Below are positions 1 to 8,037 of a stretch of DNA of 64,000 bases, piece by piece. Source of the stretch: Geodermatophilus sp. DSM 45219 (GTDB lineage Bacteria > Actinomycetota > Actinomycetes > Mycobacteriales > Geodermatophilaceae); the NCBI RefSeq assembly GCF_900104025.1, contig NZ_FNIQ01000006.1, positions 186,001 through 250,000 of the forward strand. The letters run 5' to 3'. The position numbers and the translations under genes were made by a program. The notes beneath the pieces are model-generated. The model made no database searches and had not been told where the DNA came from. It worked only from the letters and a program-made list of their open reading frames with translations. The first letter of the stretch is position 1, and the number at the start of each line of letters is the position of its first letter.

Positions 1-2
1 GC

Positions 3-266
3 GTCGAGATGCCCGCGCCGGTCGCGGCGGTCGTGGCGCTCGACGAGGTGCTGGTGCACGGCTGGGACCTCGCCGTCGCCACCGGTCAGGACTACGCGGC
101 CGACCCCGCGTCGGTGGCGGCGTGCACCGAGTTCGCCGCGCAGGCCGCCGCCGAGGGACCCACCCCGGGGTTGTTCGGCCCGCCGGTGCCCGTGCCGGAG
201 GACGCTCCGCCGCTGGACCGGCTGCTCGGCCTCACCGGCCGCGACCCCGCCTGGCGCCCTGCCTGA
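3..266 (+). CDS. TIGR03086-family protein (DinB/maleylpyruvate isomerase fold), 3' part
   Basis: The reading frame is open from the window edge, so the true start lies outside. The visible C-terminal piece has the signature of TIGR03086 proteins: a helix with DEVLVHGWDLAVATGQ followed by the closing segment PLDRLLGLTGRDPAW. These proteins have the DinB four-helix fold, usually bind a divalent metal through histidines, and mostly have no known substrate. The histidine in VHGWD is a typical metal-ligand position for the family. Function beyond the family is not known. Confidence 0.75.
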   Translation, partial: VEMPAPVAAVVALDEVLVHGWDLAVATGQDYAADPASVAACTEFAAQAAAEGPTPGLFGPPVPVPEDAPPLDRLLGLTGRDPAWRPA

Positions 267-283
267 CCCCACCGGCGGGCGCC

Positions 284-497
284 GACCGCGGTGGTGGGTC
301 GGACGGCGATGACCTGCACGTCACTGATCTCCGCGAGGGTGGGGTAGTCGGTGTCCTGACCCACCACCGGCACGTGCAGGGCCAGTGCGGCGGCGGCGAT
401 CCAGGTGTCGTGGACGGTCACCCGGCGGCCGGCCTGGGCCAGCAGGAGCCGGAGTCCGGCCCACTCGTCGGCGACGGCGACCTCCTCAGTCGGCCGA
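284..497 (-). pseudogene. PIN-domain (VapC-like) toxin remnant, C-terminal half
   Basis: In this frame the translation reads EEVAVADEWAGLRLLLA, then VTVHDTWIAAAALALHVPVV, and ends with DVQVIAV. This is the second half of a VapC-type PIN ribonuclease, including the late acidic position in HDTWIAA and the GQDTDY segment. The first half with its catalytic Asp is missing: upstream sequence is taken by the 3' end of the neighbouring minus-strand gene. No stop follows the PIN sequence either, as the frame runs on antisense into the gene at position 266. It looks like a relic trapped between two genes. No partner antitoxin is visible. Confidence 0.5.
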
Positions 498-1067
498 CCG
501 TTCTCCCTCGGCCAGCTCGTCGTACTCGTCCACGGGCAGCTCGAGCGCTCGACGGACCCGGGAACGCGCGCGCACCAGGCCGGCCGCTCGGCTGACTGCC
601 AGGTCGTCGCCCTGCTCGGCCCGGCTCAGCATCCGCAGCAGGCCCATGGTCAGCCAGCGGTGTGCCTCGCGGAGGTCGCCGGCGAGCTCGTGGTCCTCGC
701 CGATGAACAGGTACACGTCACCGTCCGCCGGGCGCTCCCGGCGCAGCTCGTCGGCGAGGCGTCGGGCGCCGGCGACGTCCCCGACGGCCAGCAGCCCGTG
801 GTGCAGGTAGCAGCGGACGTCGGGCAGCACGTCCCCGTCGGCGACGGTGGCGCGCCGGAACAGCTCCAGGGCGGCGTCGTGGTCGCCGATCCTCGACAGC
901 TGTTCCCCGGCATCGACCAGCAGCGACGCGGGGGAGACCTCGTCGTCCTCGGGATGGACCTCCTCGGCCCACGCCGCCAGCTGCGCGGCCGCCGCCCGGT
1001 GCTGCTCGGGCGTCCGGGCACGTGCGTACAGCTCGTCGACGTCGTCCTGGGTCAGCGGTCTGCGCAT
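486..1067 (-). CDS. TPR-like helical repeat protein, hypothetical
   Basis: This 193-residue soluble protein is almost all alpha-helical. Paired helices resembling tetratricopeptide repeats are visible, for example LLVDAGEQLSRIGDHDAALE, VRCYLHHGLLAVGDVAGARR and LFIGEDHELAGDLREAHR. Such repeats form protein-binding scaffolds; nothing suggests a catalytic role. It starts with ATG only 5 bases after the end of the ABC1-type kinase gene, so the two are probably cotranscribed. Its 3' end runs against the PIN remnant. The specific function is unknown. Confidence 0.7.
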   Translation of the reverse strand: MRRPLTQDDVDELYARARTPEQHRAAAAQLAAWAEEVHPEDDEVSPASLLVDAGEQLSRIGDHDAALELFRRATVADGDVLPDVRCYLHHGLLAVGDVAGARRLADELRRERPADGDVYLFIGEDHELAGDLREAHRWLTMGLLRMLSRAEQGDDLAVSRAAGLVRARSRVRRALELPVDEYDELAEGERSAD

Positions 1068-1071
1068 CGGC

Positions 1072-2407
1072 TCACGGTAGGTGTGGGGACCGTGGAGTCG
1101 GGCCGTGGCCGGGCAACCAGCGCCGGACCTCGGCGTCGACGGCGACGGTGGCGTCGAGGGAGCAGAGGACGCCGACCAGTCCGCTGGCCACGCGCTGCAG
1201 CAGCAGGTGGCGCGGCGGGACGGTCAGCCGGCGCTGGGTGCGCGCGGCCGCGCCGAACGGGTCGGAGGCGCGCCGGGTCTGCTCCTGCAGCCAGGCCCGG
1301 GTGAACCGGTGGGCCGGGGTGCGCAGCGGCTGCAGGTAGGGGTCGAGCAGGGCGAGCAGGGCGTCGTCGGTGACCTGGTCCGGGCGCAGCAGTCCGGCGG
1401 AGGCGGCGATCCGGTGCAGGGCCGAGGCGTCGCCGTCCCGGCCGGCGGCGAGCAGCAGGCCGAGCCGGGCCGGCCAGCCGTGCGGCAGGTCCTCGGTCGC
1501 GCCGAAGTCGAGGACGGCGAGCCGGCCGTCGGGCAGCAGCCAGAAGTTGCCGGGGTGCGGGTCGCCGGGCCCGCACGGAGGCCGAGGCCAGCAGGCGGAG
1601 CAGCAGCTGGCCGGCGCGGTCCCGGTCGGCCCGGGTGCCGGTGGCGATGACCCGGGACAGCGGCGTCCCGCCGACCCAGCGGGTGACCAGCACACGGTCC
1701 TCGGCGGCCAGCACGTCGGGGACGGGGATGTCCGGGTCGCCGCGGTAGGCGTCGGCGAAGGCCGTCTGCGCGGCGGCCTCCCGGACGTGGTCGAGCTCCT
1801 CGACCAGCCGGGCGCGCAGCTCGGCGAGCAGCTGCCGGGCGTCGAGACCGGGTGCGGCGGCGGACACGACCGGCGCGAGCTTCTCCAGCATCCCCAGGTC
1901 GGCGACGAGCGTCTCGCCGGCGCCCGGGTACTGCACCTTCACGGCGACCGGCGTGCCGTCGGACCAGGTGGCGCGGTGCACCTGCCCGACGCTGGCCGCC
2001 GCGACCGGCCGGTCGTCGAAGTCCTCGAGCACCTGCCGCCAGCTCGTGCCGAAGGCTCTGACGAGCTGCTCGTGCACCATCGGCGCCGGCATGGCCGGCG
2101 CCGCCTCCTGCAGCCGGACGAGCGCGTCGCGGTACGGGCCGACCAGCTGCTCGGGGAGCGCGGCCTCCATCGCCGACATCGCCTGGCCGACCTTCATCGC
2201 GCCGCCCTCGAGCTGGCCGAGGGTGGCGAACAGCTGCTCGGCGGTGCGCTGCTGCACCTGCGCGGCGACCACCTCCGCGGGGCGGCCGCCGATCCGCCTC
2301 CCGAGGCCGACGGCGGTGCGGCCGGCGTGCGCGGCCGGCAGCGCGGCCAGCCGGGCCATCCGGGCGAGGCGGCCCCGGGGCGGCCGGCCGTCCTCGGGCT
2401 GGTCCAC
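1072..2407 (-). pseudogene. ABC1/AarF (UbiB-like) atypical kinase, frameshifted
   Basis: The N-terminal part carries the family's KxGQ signature (MKVGQAMSAMEAALPEQL) and the Ala-rich loop (AAASVGQVH). After about residue 275 the first frame becomes arginine-rich nonsense, while the next frame supplies GDPHPGNFWLL with the nucleotide-binding Asn, and AVLDFGATED with the DFG motif. Removing one C from the GGGCCC run at about 1567-1572 restores VRAGDPHPGN perfectly. The intact product would be about 445 residues, the normal length. ABC1 kinases are linked to quinone or lipid metabolism. Either a true recent frameshift or a homopolymer error; I cannot tell which. Confidence 0.75.
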
Positions 2408-2427
2408 CGCCGGATGTCAGCGACCGG

Positions 2428-2853
2428 CTAGCGGAGCTCGTACCACTCGAAGTCCAGCGTGAGGTCCTCGTGCACGACGCCCTTGCCGACCGCCTGGATC
2501 CGGTTGAGCCACGCGTAGCGCTGGTCGCCGGTCTCGAAGCGCGGGGTGACGTAGAGCGTCTTCGGCAGGTCCATGCCGTCCGACGCGTCCAGCCTGCCGT
2601 GGTACTGGGTGAAGACGAAGGCCCCGTCGTGGGTGCGCAGCGTCGCCCGGACGTCGATCGTCCCGGTGCCCTCGGGGCCGACGAGCAGCCAGTCCCCGGA
2701 TGCGCCGACCATCTCGCCGCTGAAGCGGTCCCCGTCGAACTTCACGCTCTCGTTCTCGATGACCACCCGCGTTCCCGCAGGCCCCGTCCCGACCTCGATC
2801 GGCGGCTTCAGCTGCACCCGCATCGTGCACAGTGGCACCAGCTCGATCCCCAT
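2428..2853 (-). CDS. DUF3237 domain-containing protein
   Basis: A 141-residue beta-rich protein. The opening MGIELVPLCTMRVQLKPP and the middle SGDWLLVGPEGTGTIDVRAT are typical of DUF3237, a small beta-barrel family of unknown function; the ending NRIQAVGKGV...EWYEL also matches. The ATG at 2853 was chosen because GAGGGGGA sits just upstream and family members begin with this segment; the longer open frame to 3192 translates to low-complexity sequence. It ends 20 bases before the ABC1-kinase gene and may head that transcription unit. Confidence 0.8.
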   Translation of the reverse strand: MGIELVPLCTMRVQLKPPIEVGTGPAGTRVVIENESVKFDGDRFSGEMVGASGDWLLVGPEGTGTIDVRATLRTHDGAFVFTQYHGRLDASDGMDLPKTLYVTPRFETGDQRYAWLNRIQAVGKGVVHEDLTLDFEWYELR

Positions 2854-2944
2854 CGTCCCCCCTCGGCTCTGGCCGTCGCCGGCCACCCACCGTGGCGCGG
2901 ACGCCGTCCGCGCCGCCAGAGCCGGATGCCCCTGGACAGGGCCG

Positions 2945-3176
2945 TCAGGAGGACGGCGGCGCCGGCACCGGTCGGTTGGGTTCGGACGTGCGGGTGTCCC
3001 AGCGGGTGCTGGCCAGCTGCCGTTCGGCGTGGGTGACGAGCGAGAAGACGTCGGTGGCGGTGTATCCCGTCGTCCAGGTCCGGCTCGTACTGCCGGTAGG
3101 GGCCGAAGAGCCGGTCCGCTCGGGGGACCATGTCGAGGTCGGAGTGCTCCCAGACCGAGTCCACCCACCGAGCCAC
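2945..3176 (-). pseudogene. Small hypothetical protein, frameshifted
   Basis: From a GTG at 3176 preceded by AAAGG, the frame reads MARWVDSVWEHSDLDMVPRA and continues RLFGPYRQYEPDLD, then degrades. A one-base shift at about 3075 gives GYTATDVFSLVTHAERQLAS followed by TRWDTRTSEPNRP and a stop at 2945. Both halves look like natural protein with ordinary hydrophobic spacing, so a single protein of about 76 residues was probably split. I do not recognise the family. It precedes the DUF3237 gene in the same direction. Confidence 0.45.
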
Positions 3177-3273
3177 GGACGTAACCTTTCATGCTCGGGC
3201 CACCTGTTAAAGCATCACACGCGATCCTTTGATGGATGCCCGCTCCATCAAGGGTTCCGGGTCCTCGGGGCGG

Positions 3274-4389
3274 TCAGCCGACGAGGAACGCGGTGGCCTG
3301 CGGGCCGTCGCCGTCGATGCAGGAGCCGGTGGCGAGGATGCCGCCGTCCGCACCGACCGGGGCGACGTCGCCCAGCACGCCGGCGCCGTCGCACAGGGAC
3401 ACCACGCTGAGCCGCTCGCCGGTGGCCAGGTCGACGGTCACCAGCTCGGCCGGGTAGGAGAGGTCGGCCTGGGGCACCCACGCCGAGGCGCCGTCGGGGG
3501 AGACGAGGACGTCGAGCGCCGAGTCGCCGACGCCGTCCAGCGCCACCGACCTCGCGACCGCGCCGTCCACCACGGTGACCAGCAGCCCGGACTCGCGGCC
3601 CTCGCTGACGTGCAGGGTCGCGACGACGGTGCCGTCGGCGGCGACGTCGAGGTCGGCGGGGTGGCCGACCGGGTCCTCGGGGGCGAGGTCGACCGGCTCG
3701 CCGACCGGGCGCAGGCCGGGATCGAACCCGGCGAGCAGCGCGCGCGCCTCCGCGGTCTCGACCAGCGCGGCGAGGCCGCCGTCGGGGCGCGGGGTGAGCG
3801 CGGTGACGGTCCCCGGGGGGACGACCGGCGCGGTGGTGCGGACGACGCCCTCGCCGAGGTCGACCGCGATGAGCTGGGCCGGCCCGTCGGCCAGGGTGAG
3901 CGCGGCGTAGAACGTGCGCCCGTCGGGGGAGAGGGCGGTGGCCACGCTGTCGGGGCGGACGCCGAGGCCGACGACGGTGGCCTGCCCGTCGGGCGGGACG
4001 GTGAGCAGCTGGTAGCCGGCGGTCGGGCTGGTGCCGGCCACGAGGAAGGAGCCGTCGGGGAGGACGCCGAGCTCGGCGTCGTCCCCGACGGCGGGGACCT
4101 CGAGCAGCACGGTCGCCACCGGGCCGTCGTCCCCGGGCTCGACCTCGACCAGGAAGCCACGCGTGCCGCCGTCGGTGAGCAGCGCGACGGGGTGGCCGTC
4201 GGGGGCGGGCGCGAGGTCGAGCAGCCGGGCGTCGCCGTCGACGGCGGCGTCGAGGTCGACGGTGCCGAGGAGTTCGGGCGCGCGGTCCGGGGCGTCGTCC
4301 CGCGTCGGGCCGTCGCCGTCCCCGCCGGTGCAGGCGGCGATGGCGAGGACGACGGCGAGGGCCGCGGCGGTGCGGCGGACGCGGGGCAT
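3274..4389 (-). CDS. Putative lipoprotein with beta-propeller-like repeats
   Basis: The 371-residue product begins MPRVRRTAAALAVVLAIAAC, a signal peptide ending in a lipobox with Cys20 as the lipidation site, followed by a flexible acidic linker. The rest is made of repeating four-strand units with motifs such as LSPDGRTFYAA, PDGGLAALVE, AADGTVVATL and VSPDGASAWVP, as in WD40-like or YVTN beta-propellers. It should sit on the outer face of the membrane. The ATG at 4389 was preferred because the frame upstream runs antisense through the next gene. Divergent from the DUF4407 gene. Ligand unknown. Confidence 0.75.
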   Translation of the reverse strand: MPRVRRTAAALAVVLAIAACTGGDGDGPTRDDAPDRAPELLGTVDLDAAVDGDARLLDLAPAPDGHPVALLTDGGTRGFLVEVEPGDDGPVATVLLEVPAVGDDAELGVLPDGSFLVAGTSPTAGYQLLTVPPDGQATVVGLGVRPDSVATALSPDGRTFYAALTLADGPAQLIAVDLGEGVVRTTAPVVPPGTVTALTPRPDGGLAALVETAEARALLAGFDPGLRPVGEPVDLAPEDPVGHPADLDVAADGTVVATLHVSEGRESGLLVTVVDGAVARSVALDGVGDSALDVLVSPDGASAWVPQADLSYPAELVTVDLATGERLSVVSLCDGAGVLGDVAPVGADGGILATGSCIDGDGPQATAFLVG

Positions 4390-4552
4390 GACGGCTCCGG
4401 ATCTGGTCGGAGGCCGAGCGTCCGCTGTGACGGGTGGTGCGGCAACTCGGGAGGTGACCGGCGGCACCGTGCCCTTGCCCGGGCGCCCTGCCGATAGCGG
4501 TTCGTGAGGCGACGGACTGATCTCTACCCCCGTCGTCGGGGAGTGGCTCGAG

Positions 4553-5974
4553 ATGGCGGCTGTGCAGCGACGACTCGGTGACGGACTGGCGGTGCTGGGA
4601 GGCGCGCGCCCCGATGTGCTGGAGGCGGCGCCCGGGGCGCGGCCGCGGTTCGTGGCGCTGGGCGGTGTCCTGCTGAGCACCGGTGGCCTGGCCGTCGTCT
4701 CGATGGCGTTCGCCGTGGCGATGGCGCTGGGCGTGTGGTGGCCGCTGGCGCTGCTGGTCGGCCTGGGCTGGGGCGCGGTCGTGGTGAACCTCGACCGGAT
4801 GCTGCTGGTCGGGATGGCGCACGACGCCTCGCTCAAGCGCAACCTGGTGCTGGCCGTGCCGCGGGTGGGGCTGGCGCTGATCCTCGGCGCGGTGATCGCG
4901 ACGCCGCTGACGCTGCAGGTGTTCAGCTCGGAGATCGACACCGAGGTCGAGGCGATGCAGGCCGAGGCGGCCGACGCGTTCCGCACCTCCCTGGAGTCCG
5001 ACGCCCGCTTCGTCGGGCTGCCGGAGCTGCGCGAGCGGGTGGCCCTCGGCGAGTCGATCGTGGCGACCGGGGGCGTGGCGGACCCGCAGCTGGCGGCCGT
5101 GCAGGGCGACGCGACGGCGGCGCAGGCGGCCTACGACGCGGCGCTGGCGACCCAGCGGGAGCTCGAGGCGAGGGCGCAGTGCGAGCTGGACGGCACCTGC
5201 GGCACCGGGGACGCCGGCACCGGTCAGGCGTACGTCGAGGCGCGGGCGGCGGCGGACGCGCAGGCCGCCGTGGTGGCGTCGGCGCTGTCCTCCCTGGACG
5301 CCGCTGTGTCGGCTGCCTCGGCGGCGGAGGGGCGCAGCGCCTCGCTGGCGTCGTCGTCGCTGGAGGCCGACCGCGCCGAGCTGCAGCGGCTGACCGCGGA
5401 GCAGACCCGGCTGCAGACGGCGTTCGACGCGACGAACGAGGAGGCCGACGGGATCCTCATGCGGCTGGAGGCGCTGGACCGGCTGGGTGACCGCAACGTC
5501 ACGCTGGCCGCGGCGCAGCTGATGCTGACGCTGCTGTTCATGAGCATCGAGATCCTGCCGGTGCTGATGAAGCTGCTGCTGAACTTCGGCCCGCCGTCGG
5601 CGTACGACAAGCTCGCGGCGCTGCGCGACTCCGGTGACGTGGAGATCGAGGAGCTGCAGAAGGAGTCGCGGCTGACCGTGGCCGCGGCCCGCGAGGAGAT
5701 GCTGGTGATGGCCGAGCGGGAGCGGATCGACCGGCAGAAGCAGGCGATCATCGCCCGGCGGGAGGTCGCGGAGGCGGCGGCTGCTGCCGAGCGGGCGGCG
5801 GCGGTCCGTGCTGCCGAGCGGGCAGCGGCCCAGGCCGAGGCGACGGGCGCCGTCCCCGCTGCCGAGCCGCTGCGGCCCTGGGACACCGGGCCGATGCGCC
5901 TGGCCCGCTCCGCCGCCCGGACGGTCCTGCCGACCCGGCGGCGTCCGTCCGACCGCGTGCCCGCCGGGGTCTGA
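4553..5974 (+). CDS. DUF4407 membrane protein with long coiled coil
   Basis: The 473-residue protein has hydrophobic segments at about 33-60, 63-80 and 100-125, then a long extracytoplasmic Ala/Glu-rich coiled coil (about 130-310, with ECELDGTCGTG holding two cysteines), a further membrane segment at about 322-345, and a cytosolic charged tail rich in Arg and Ala. This arrangement and the motif VVVNLDRMLL are those of DUF4407, a family of unknown function. The ATG at 4553 is the first start after the divergent promoter region. A strong hairpin follows the stop codon. Confidence 0.85.
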   Translation: MAAVQRRLGDGLAVLGGARPDVLEAAPGARPRFVALGGVLLSTGGLAVVSMAFAVAMALGVWWPLALLVGLGWGAVVVNLDRMLLVGMAHDASLKRNLVLAVPRVGLALILGAVIATPLTLQVFSSEIDTEVEAMQAEAADAFRTSLESDARFVGLPELRERVALGESIVATGGVADPQLAAVQGDATAAQAAYDAALATQRELEARAQCELDGTCGTGDAGTGQAYVEARAAADAQAAVVASALSSLDAAVSAASAAEGRSASLASSSLEADRAELQRLTAEQTRLQTAFDATNEEADGILMRLEALDRLGDRNVTLAAAQLMLTLLFMSIEILPVLMKLLLNFGPPSAYDKLAALRDSGDVEIEELQKESRLTVAAAREEMLVMAERERIDRQKQAIIARREVAEAAAAAERAAAVRAAERAAAQAEATGAVPAAEPLRPWDTGPMRLARSAARTVLPTRRRPSDRVPAGV

Positions 5975-5987
5975 CACCAGTAGCCGT

Positions 5988-6030
5988 CGACAGCGCCCCG
6001 GCCTCCTCGTGGGAGGCCGGGGCGCTGTCG
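5988..6030. terminator. Bidirectional hairpin terminator between convergent genes
   Basis: A perfect 19-base-pair inverted repeat (arms 5988-6006 and 6012-6030, with core CGCCCCGGCCTCC) closes a 5-base loop. It lies 14 bases after the DUF4407 stop and 15 bases before the stop of the convergent membrane-protein gene. There is no clear U tract, which is normal for terminators in GC-rich actinobacteria. Confidence 0.8.
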
Positions 6031-6044
6031 TCGCACATCGGGAC

Positions 6045-6611
6045 TCACAGCCGACCGCAGGCGCGGAAGCCCTCGTCCTCCTCGACGGCCAACACCTCGA
6101 TGCGGTGCGTGTCGCCGGCCTGGGCGAGCTGCACATCGACGACGTAGGACTGCGGTGAGGAGCGTCCGTTGGGGCGGACGTCGCCGACCGTGATGGTCAG
6201 TCCGTCGTTCAACGGCCCGACCACGGCGACTGCTGCGTCCTGCGTGCGGATGTAGCGGTCGAGCGGCCCCAGCTCCAGCTGCTCGGTGTGGCAGAGCAAC
6301 TCCCAGGCGACACGCCAGTCGTAGCGTTGGTTGGCCGTCAGGAAGTTCTCGACCGCCTCCCGGGGCGTGTCGTCCGGTCCCGAGGTGAGCCCGCGGTGGG
6401 TGAGGACGCCGGCCACCATGGCCCCGACGGCGAGGACCGCACCACCGATCAGCAGGAGACGGGTGCGCCGTCGGTGCGGATGGGGCGCAGTCGGTGGCAG
6501 CGCGGCTCCCGGACCGTGGGGCACGAGCCCTGGATCCGATCCGGTCGGATGAGCCAGAGCCCACGGATGGGCGGCGTGACCGTCGGGGGTCCAGCCGGGG
6601 GGCGTCGTCAC
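6045..6611 (-). CDS. Single-pass membrane protein, hypothetical
   Basis: 188 residues. A Pro/His-rich cytosolic head (about 1-48) is followed by one membrane helix (about 52-70, LLLIGGAVLAVGAMVAGVL) and an extracytoplasmic domain of about 115 residues beginning DTPREAVENFLTANQRYDW, which resembles the small alpha+beta, NTF2-like domains that follow a membrane anchor in many actinobacterial proteins. The GTG start at 6611 overlaps the stop of the upstream gene by four bases, implying translational coupling. Function unknown. Confidence 0.7.
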   Translation of the reverse strand: MTTPPGWTPDGHAAHPWALAHPTGSDPGLVPHGPGAALPPTAPHPHRRRTRLLLIGGAVLAVGAMVAGVLTHRGLTSGPDDTPREAVENFLTANQRYDWRVAWELLCHTEQLELGPLDRYIRTQDAAVAVVGPLNDGLTITVGDVRPNGRSSPQSYVVDVQLAQAGDTHRIEVLAVEEDEGFRACGRL

Positions 6612-7081
6612 CGGAGGCCGTCCTCGACGCCGGGGGCCGTCGCCCGGCCGACGCGCACGAAGAAGCTCGGCGCCGCGACCAGGGACTCGACGCGGCCTCC
6701 GGCGGCGAGGTGCAGACTCCAGGTGCCGTCGAGTGCGCTGTCGAGGACGTCGTGGAAGGCGCCCGCCCACTCGTCGTCGTCCTCGGTGGGCACGGATCCG
6801 CCGGGACGGGCCAGAGCCATCGCCAGGTGGACGTCGTCTCCGGGGATCGAGCGGGCCAGCTCGGCGTGGACGTCGAGCAGCCCGACGGCCAGGTGCCGGT
6901 CGGCCTCGATCGGGATGTCCTCGACGGGAGCCAGAACGGGGGACTGCCGACCGTCGGGTCCCAGCCACGCCAGCCAGAGGGTGCGGCCGGAGAAGGAGAG
7001 CGGAGAGAGCAGCGTGACCCAGCGGCGGGTCAGTGCGAGGGTCGAGCGGACGGGGACGTCGGCGAGGGCGGGTGTCGTCAC
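6608..7081 (-). CDS. Conserved hypothetical protein
   Basis: A 157-residue soluble protein starting with GTG at 7081 (VTTPALADVPVRSTLALTRR). It has alternating strands and helices, no signal peptide and no motif I recognise; visible segments include TLWLAWLGPDGRQSPVLAPV and HLAMALARPGGSVPTEDDDE. Its stop overlaps the start of the membrane protein by four bases, so the two probably work together. The start was chosen over an upstream extension because the latter is antisense to the divergent gene's promoter region. Confidence 0.6.
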   Translation of the reverse strand: MTTPALADVPVRSTLALTRRWVTLLSPLSFSGRTLWLAWLGPDGRQSPVLAPVEDIPIEADRHLAVGLLDVHAELARSIPGDDVHLAMALARPGGSVPTEDDDEWAGAFHDVLDSALDGTWSLHLAAGGRVESLVAAPSFFVRVGRATAPGVEDGLR

Positions 7082-7279
7082 GCGGCACACCGTGGCAGCG
7101 CGGAGAGGCCGGACCGCGGTTTTCCACAGGCCAGCGGGGTCGTCATCCGTTCCCTGTGTCCCAGCCGGCCGGCGGACGCGCCGTTCGAGGAGCCGCCGCG
7201 TCCCGCATCGCGTCCGGACGGCCGGAACTCGTCGTACCCCGGTCCTAGCCTTCACTGTGGGTAGGCGAGGGGGAGCACA

Positions 7280-7726
7280 GTGAGCACAGCCGTGTGGGCG
7301 TTCATCGGCGTGATCGCCGGCGGGCTGCTCACGGTCGCGGCCCAGGCCACGGCCGAGTCGCTCAAGGCCCGCGCGGCGGCGCGGGCGCGGGAGGAGCAGC
7401 GGGAGCGCGCGTCGCGGGAGTTCCAGCGCGCGACCCTGATCGAACTCCAGGCCGCCATGGCCGACTACCGCGCGGCGCTGACCCGGGACCGGAGCCAGAT
7501 CCTGCCCTCGCGCGCCACGGACGCGCAGCTCTCGGCCGCCCGGTCGAGGTACCAGATGCTGGTGCACCGCGTGTCGTCGTCCGCGGCACGGGAGGCCGCG
7601 CTGGCGTGGGAGGTGGCCGCGCTGCCCTGGTTCCAGGGCGACGACTCCGCCACCGCCGCGGTGGAGGCGGATGCGTGGGAGACGGCGATGCGGGTCACGG
7701 GCGAGGCCGTCCGCGCCACGGACTGA
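7280..7726 (+). CDS. Small membrane-anchored coiled-coil protein
   Basis: 148 residues, GTG start with GAGGGGGAG just upstream. An N-terminal hydrophobic anchor (about 4-23, VWAFIGVIAGGLLTVAAQAT) is followed by a charged helix (KARAAARAREEQRERASREF) and further amphipathic helices. This one-helix-plus-coil plan is common among small actinobacterial proteins of unknown role. A TAGCCT sequence at 7246-7251 could be the -10 element. It converges with the STAS-like gene, leaving only 6 bases between them. Confidence 0.6.
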   Translation: MSTAVWAFIGVIAGGLLTVAAQATAESLKARAAARAREEQRERASREFQRATLIELQAAMADYRAALTRDRSQILPSRATDAQLSAARSRYQMLVHRVSSSAAREAALAWEVAALPWFQGDDSATAAVEADAWETAMRVTGEAVRATD

Positions 7727-7732
7727 GGACCG

Positions 7733-8029
7733 TCAGACGGTGTGCAGGCGCTCCGCGACGCCGTGGTCGCGGGCGGCTTCGACGAGGTACTCGCCGAACT
7801 CCCGGCTCACGTGCTCCGCGCGGAGCACCGCGGCGCCGCCGTCGACGAGCACGCGGGTGACCAGCTCGTCGGCGAAGGACGGCGTCCCGGCGACCATGCG
7901 GCGGAAGTCGACCACGATGGTGGCACCGGACATGCGGTCGGCGAGGCCGTCGACCAGCGCGCGGGCGCGTTCCCGCCCGCCGCTCAGCTGGGGGACCTCG
8001 ATCGGTGGGAGGACAGCAGGCACGCTCAT
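7733..8029 (-). CDS. STAS-like (DUF4325) domain protein
   Basis: 98 residues. The core SGATIVVDFRRMVAGTPSFADELVTRVLVDGG matches the STAS-like DUF4325 fold, in which a beta strand ending in DF is followed by a helix beginning with a small-residue motif. Such proteins occur next to GHKL ATPases and are thought to act as their partner or substrate, by analogy with SpoIIAA/SpoIIAB. The ATG at 8029 has a perfect GAGGAGGT site that lies across the stop of the upstream ATPase gene, so the pair is translationally coupled. Confidence 0.75.
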   Translation of the reverse strand: MSVPAVLPPIEVPQLSGGRERARALVDGLADRMSGATIVVDFRRMVAGTPSFADELVTRVLVDGGAAVLRAEHVSREFGEYLVEAARDHGVAERLHTV

Positions 8030-8037
8030 CGACCTCC

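Noticed and set aside
3248-6136. A 962-residue minus-strand open frame
   Set aside because: It is antisense to the DUF4407 gene and in the wrong frame of the lipoprotein gene; the translation is arginine, proline and glycine rich without domains, which is what high GC produces by chance.
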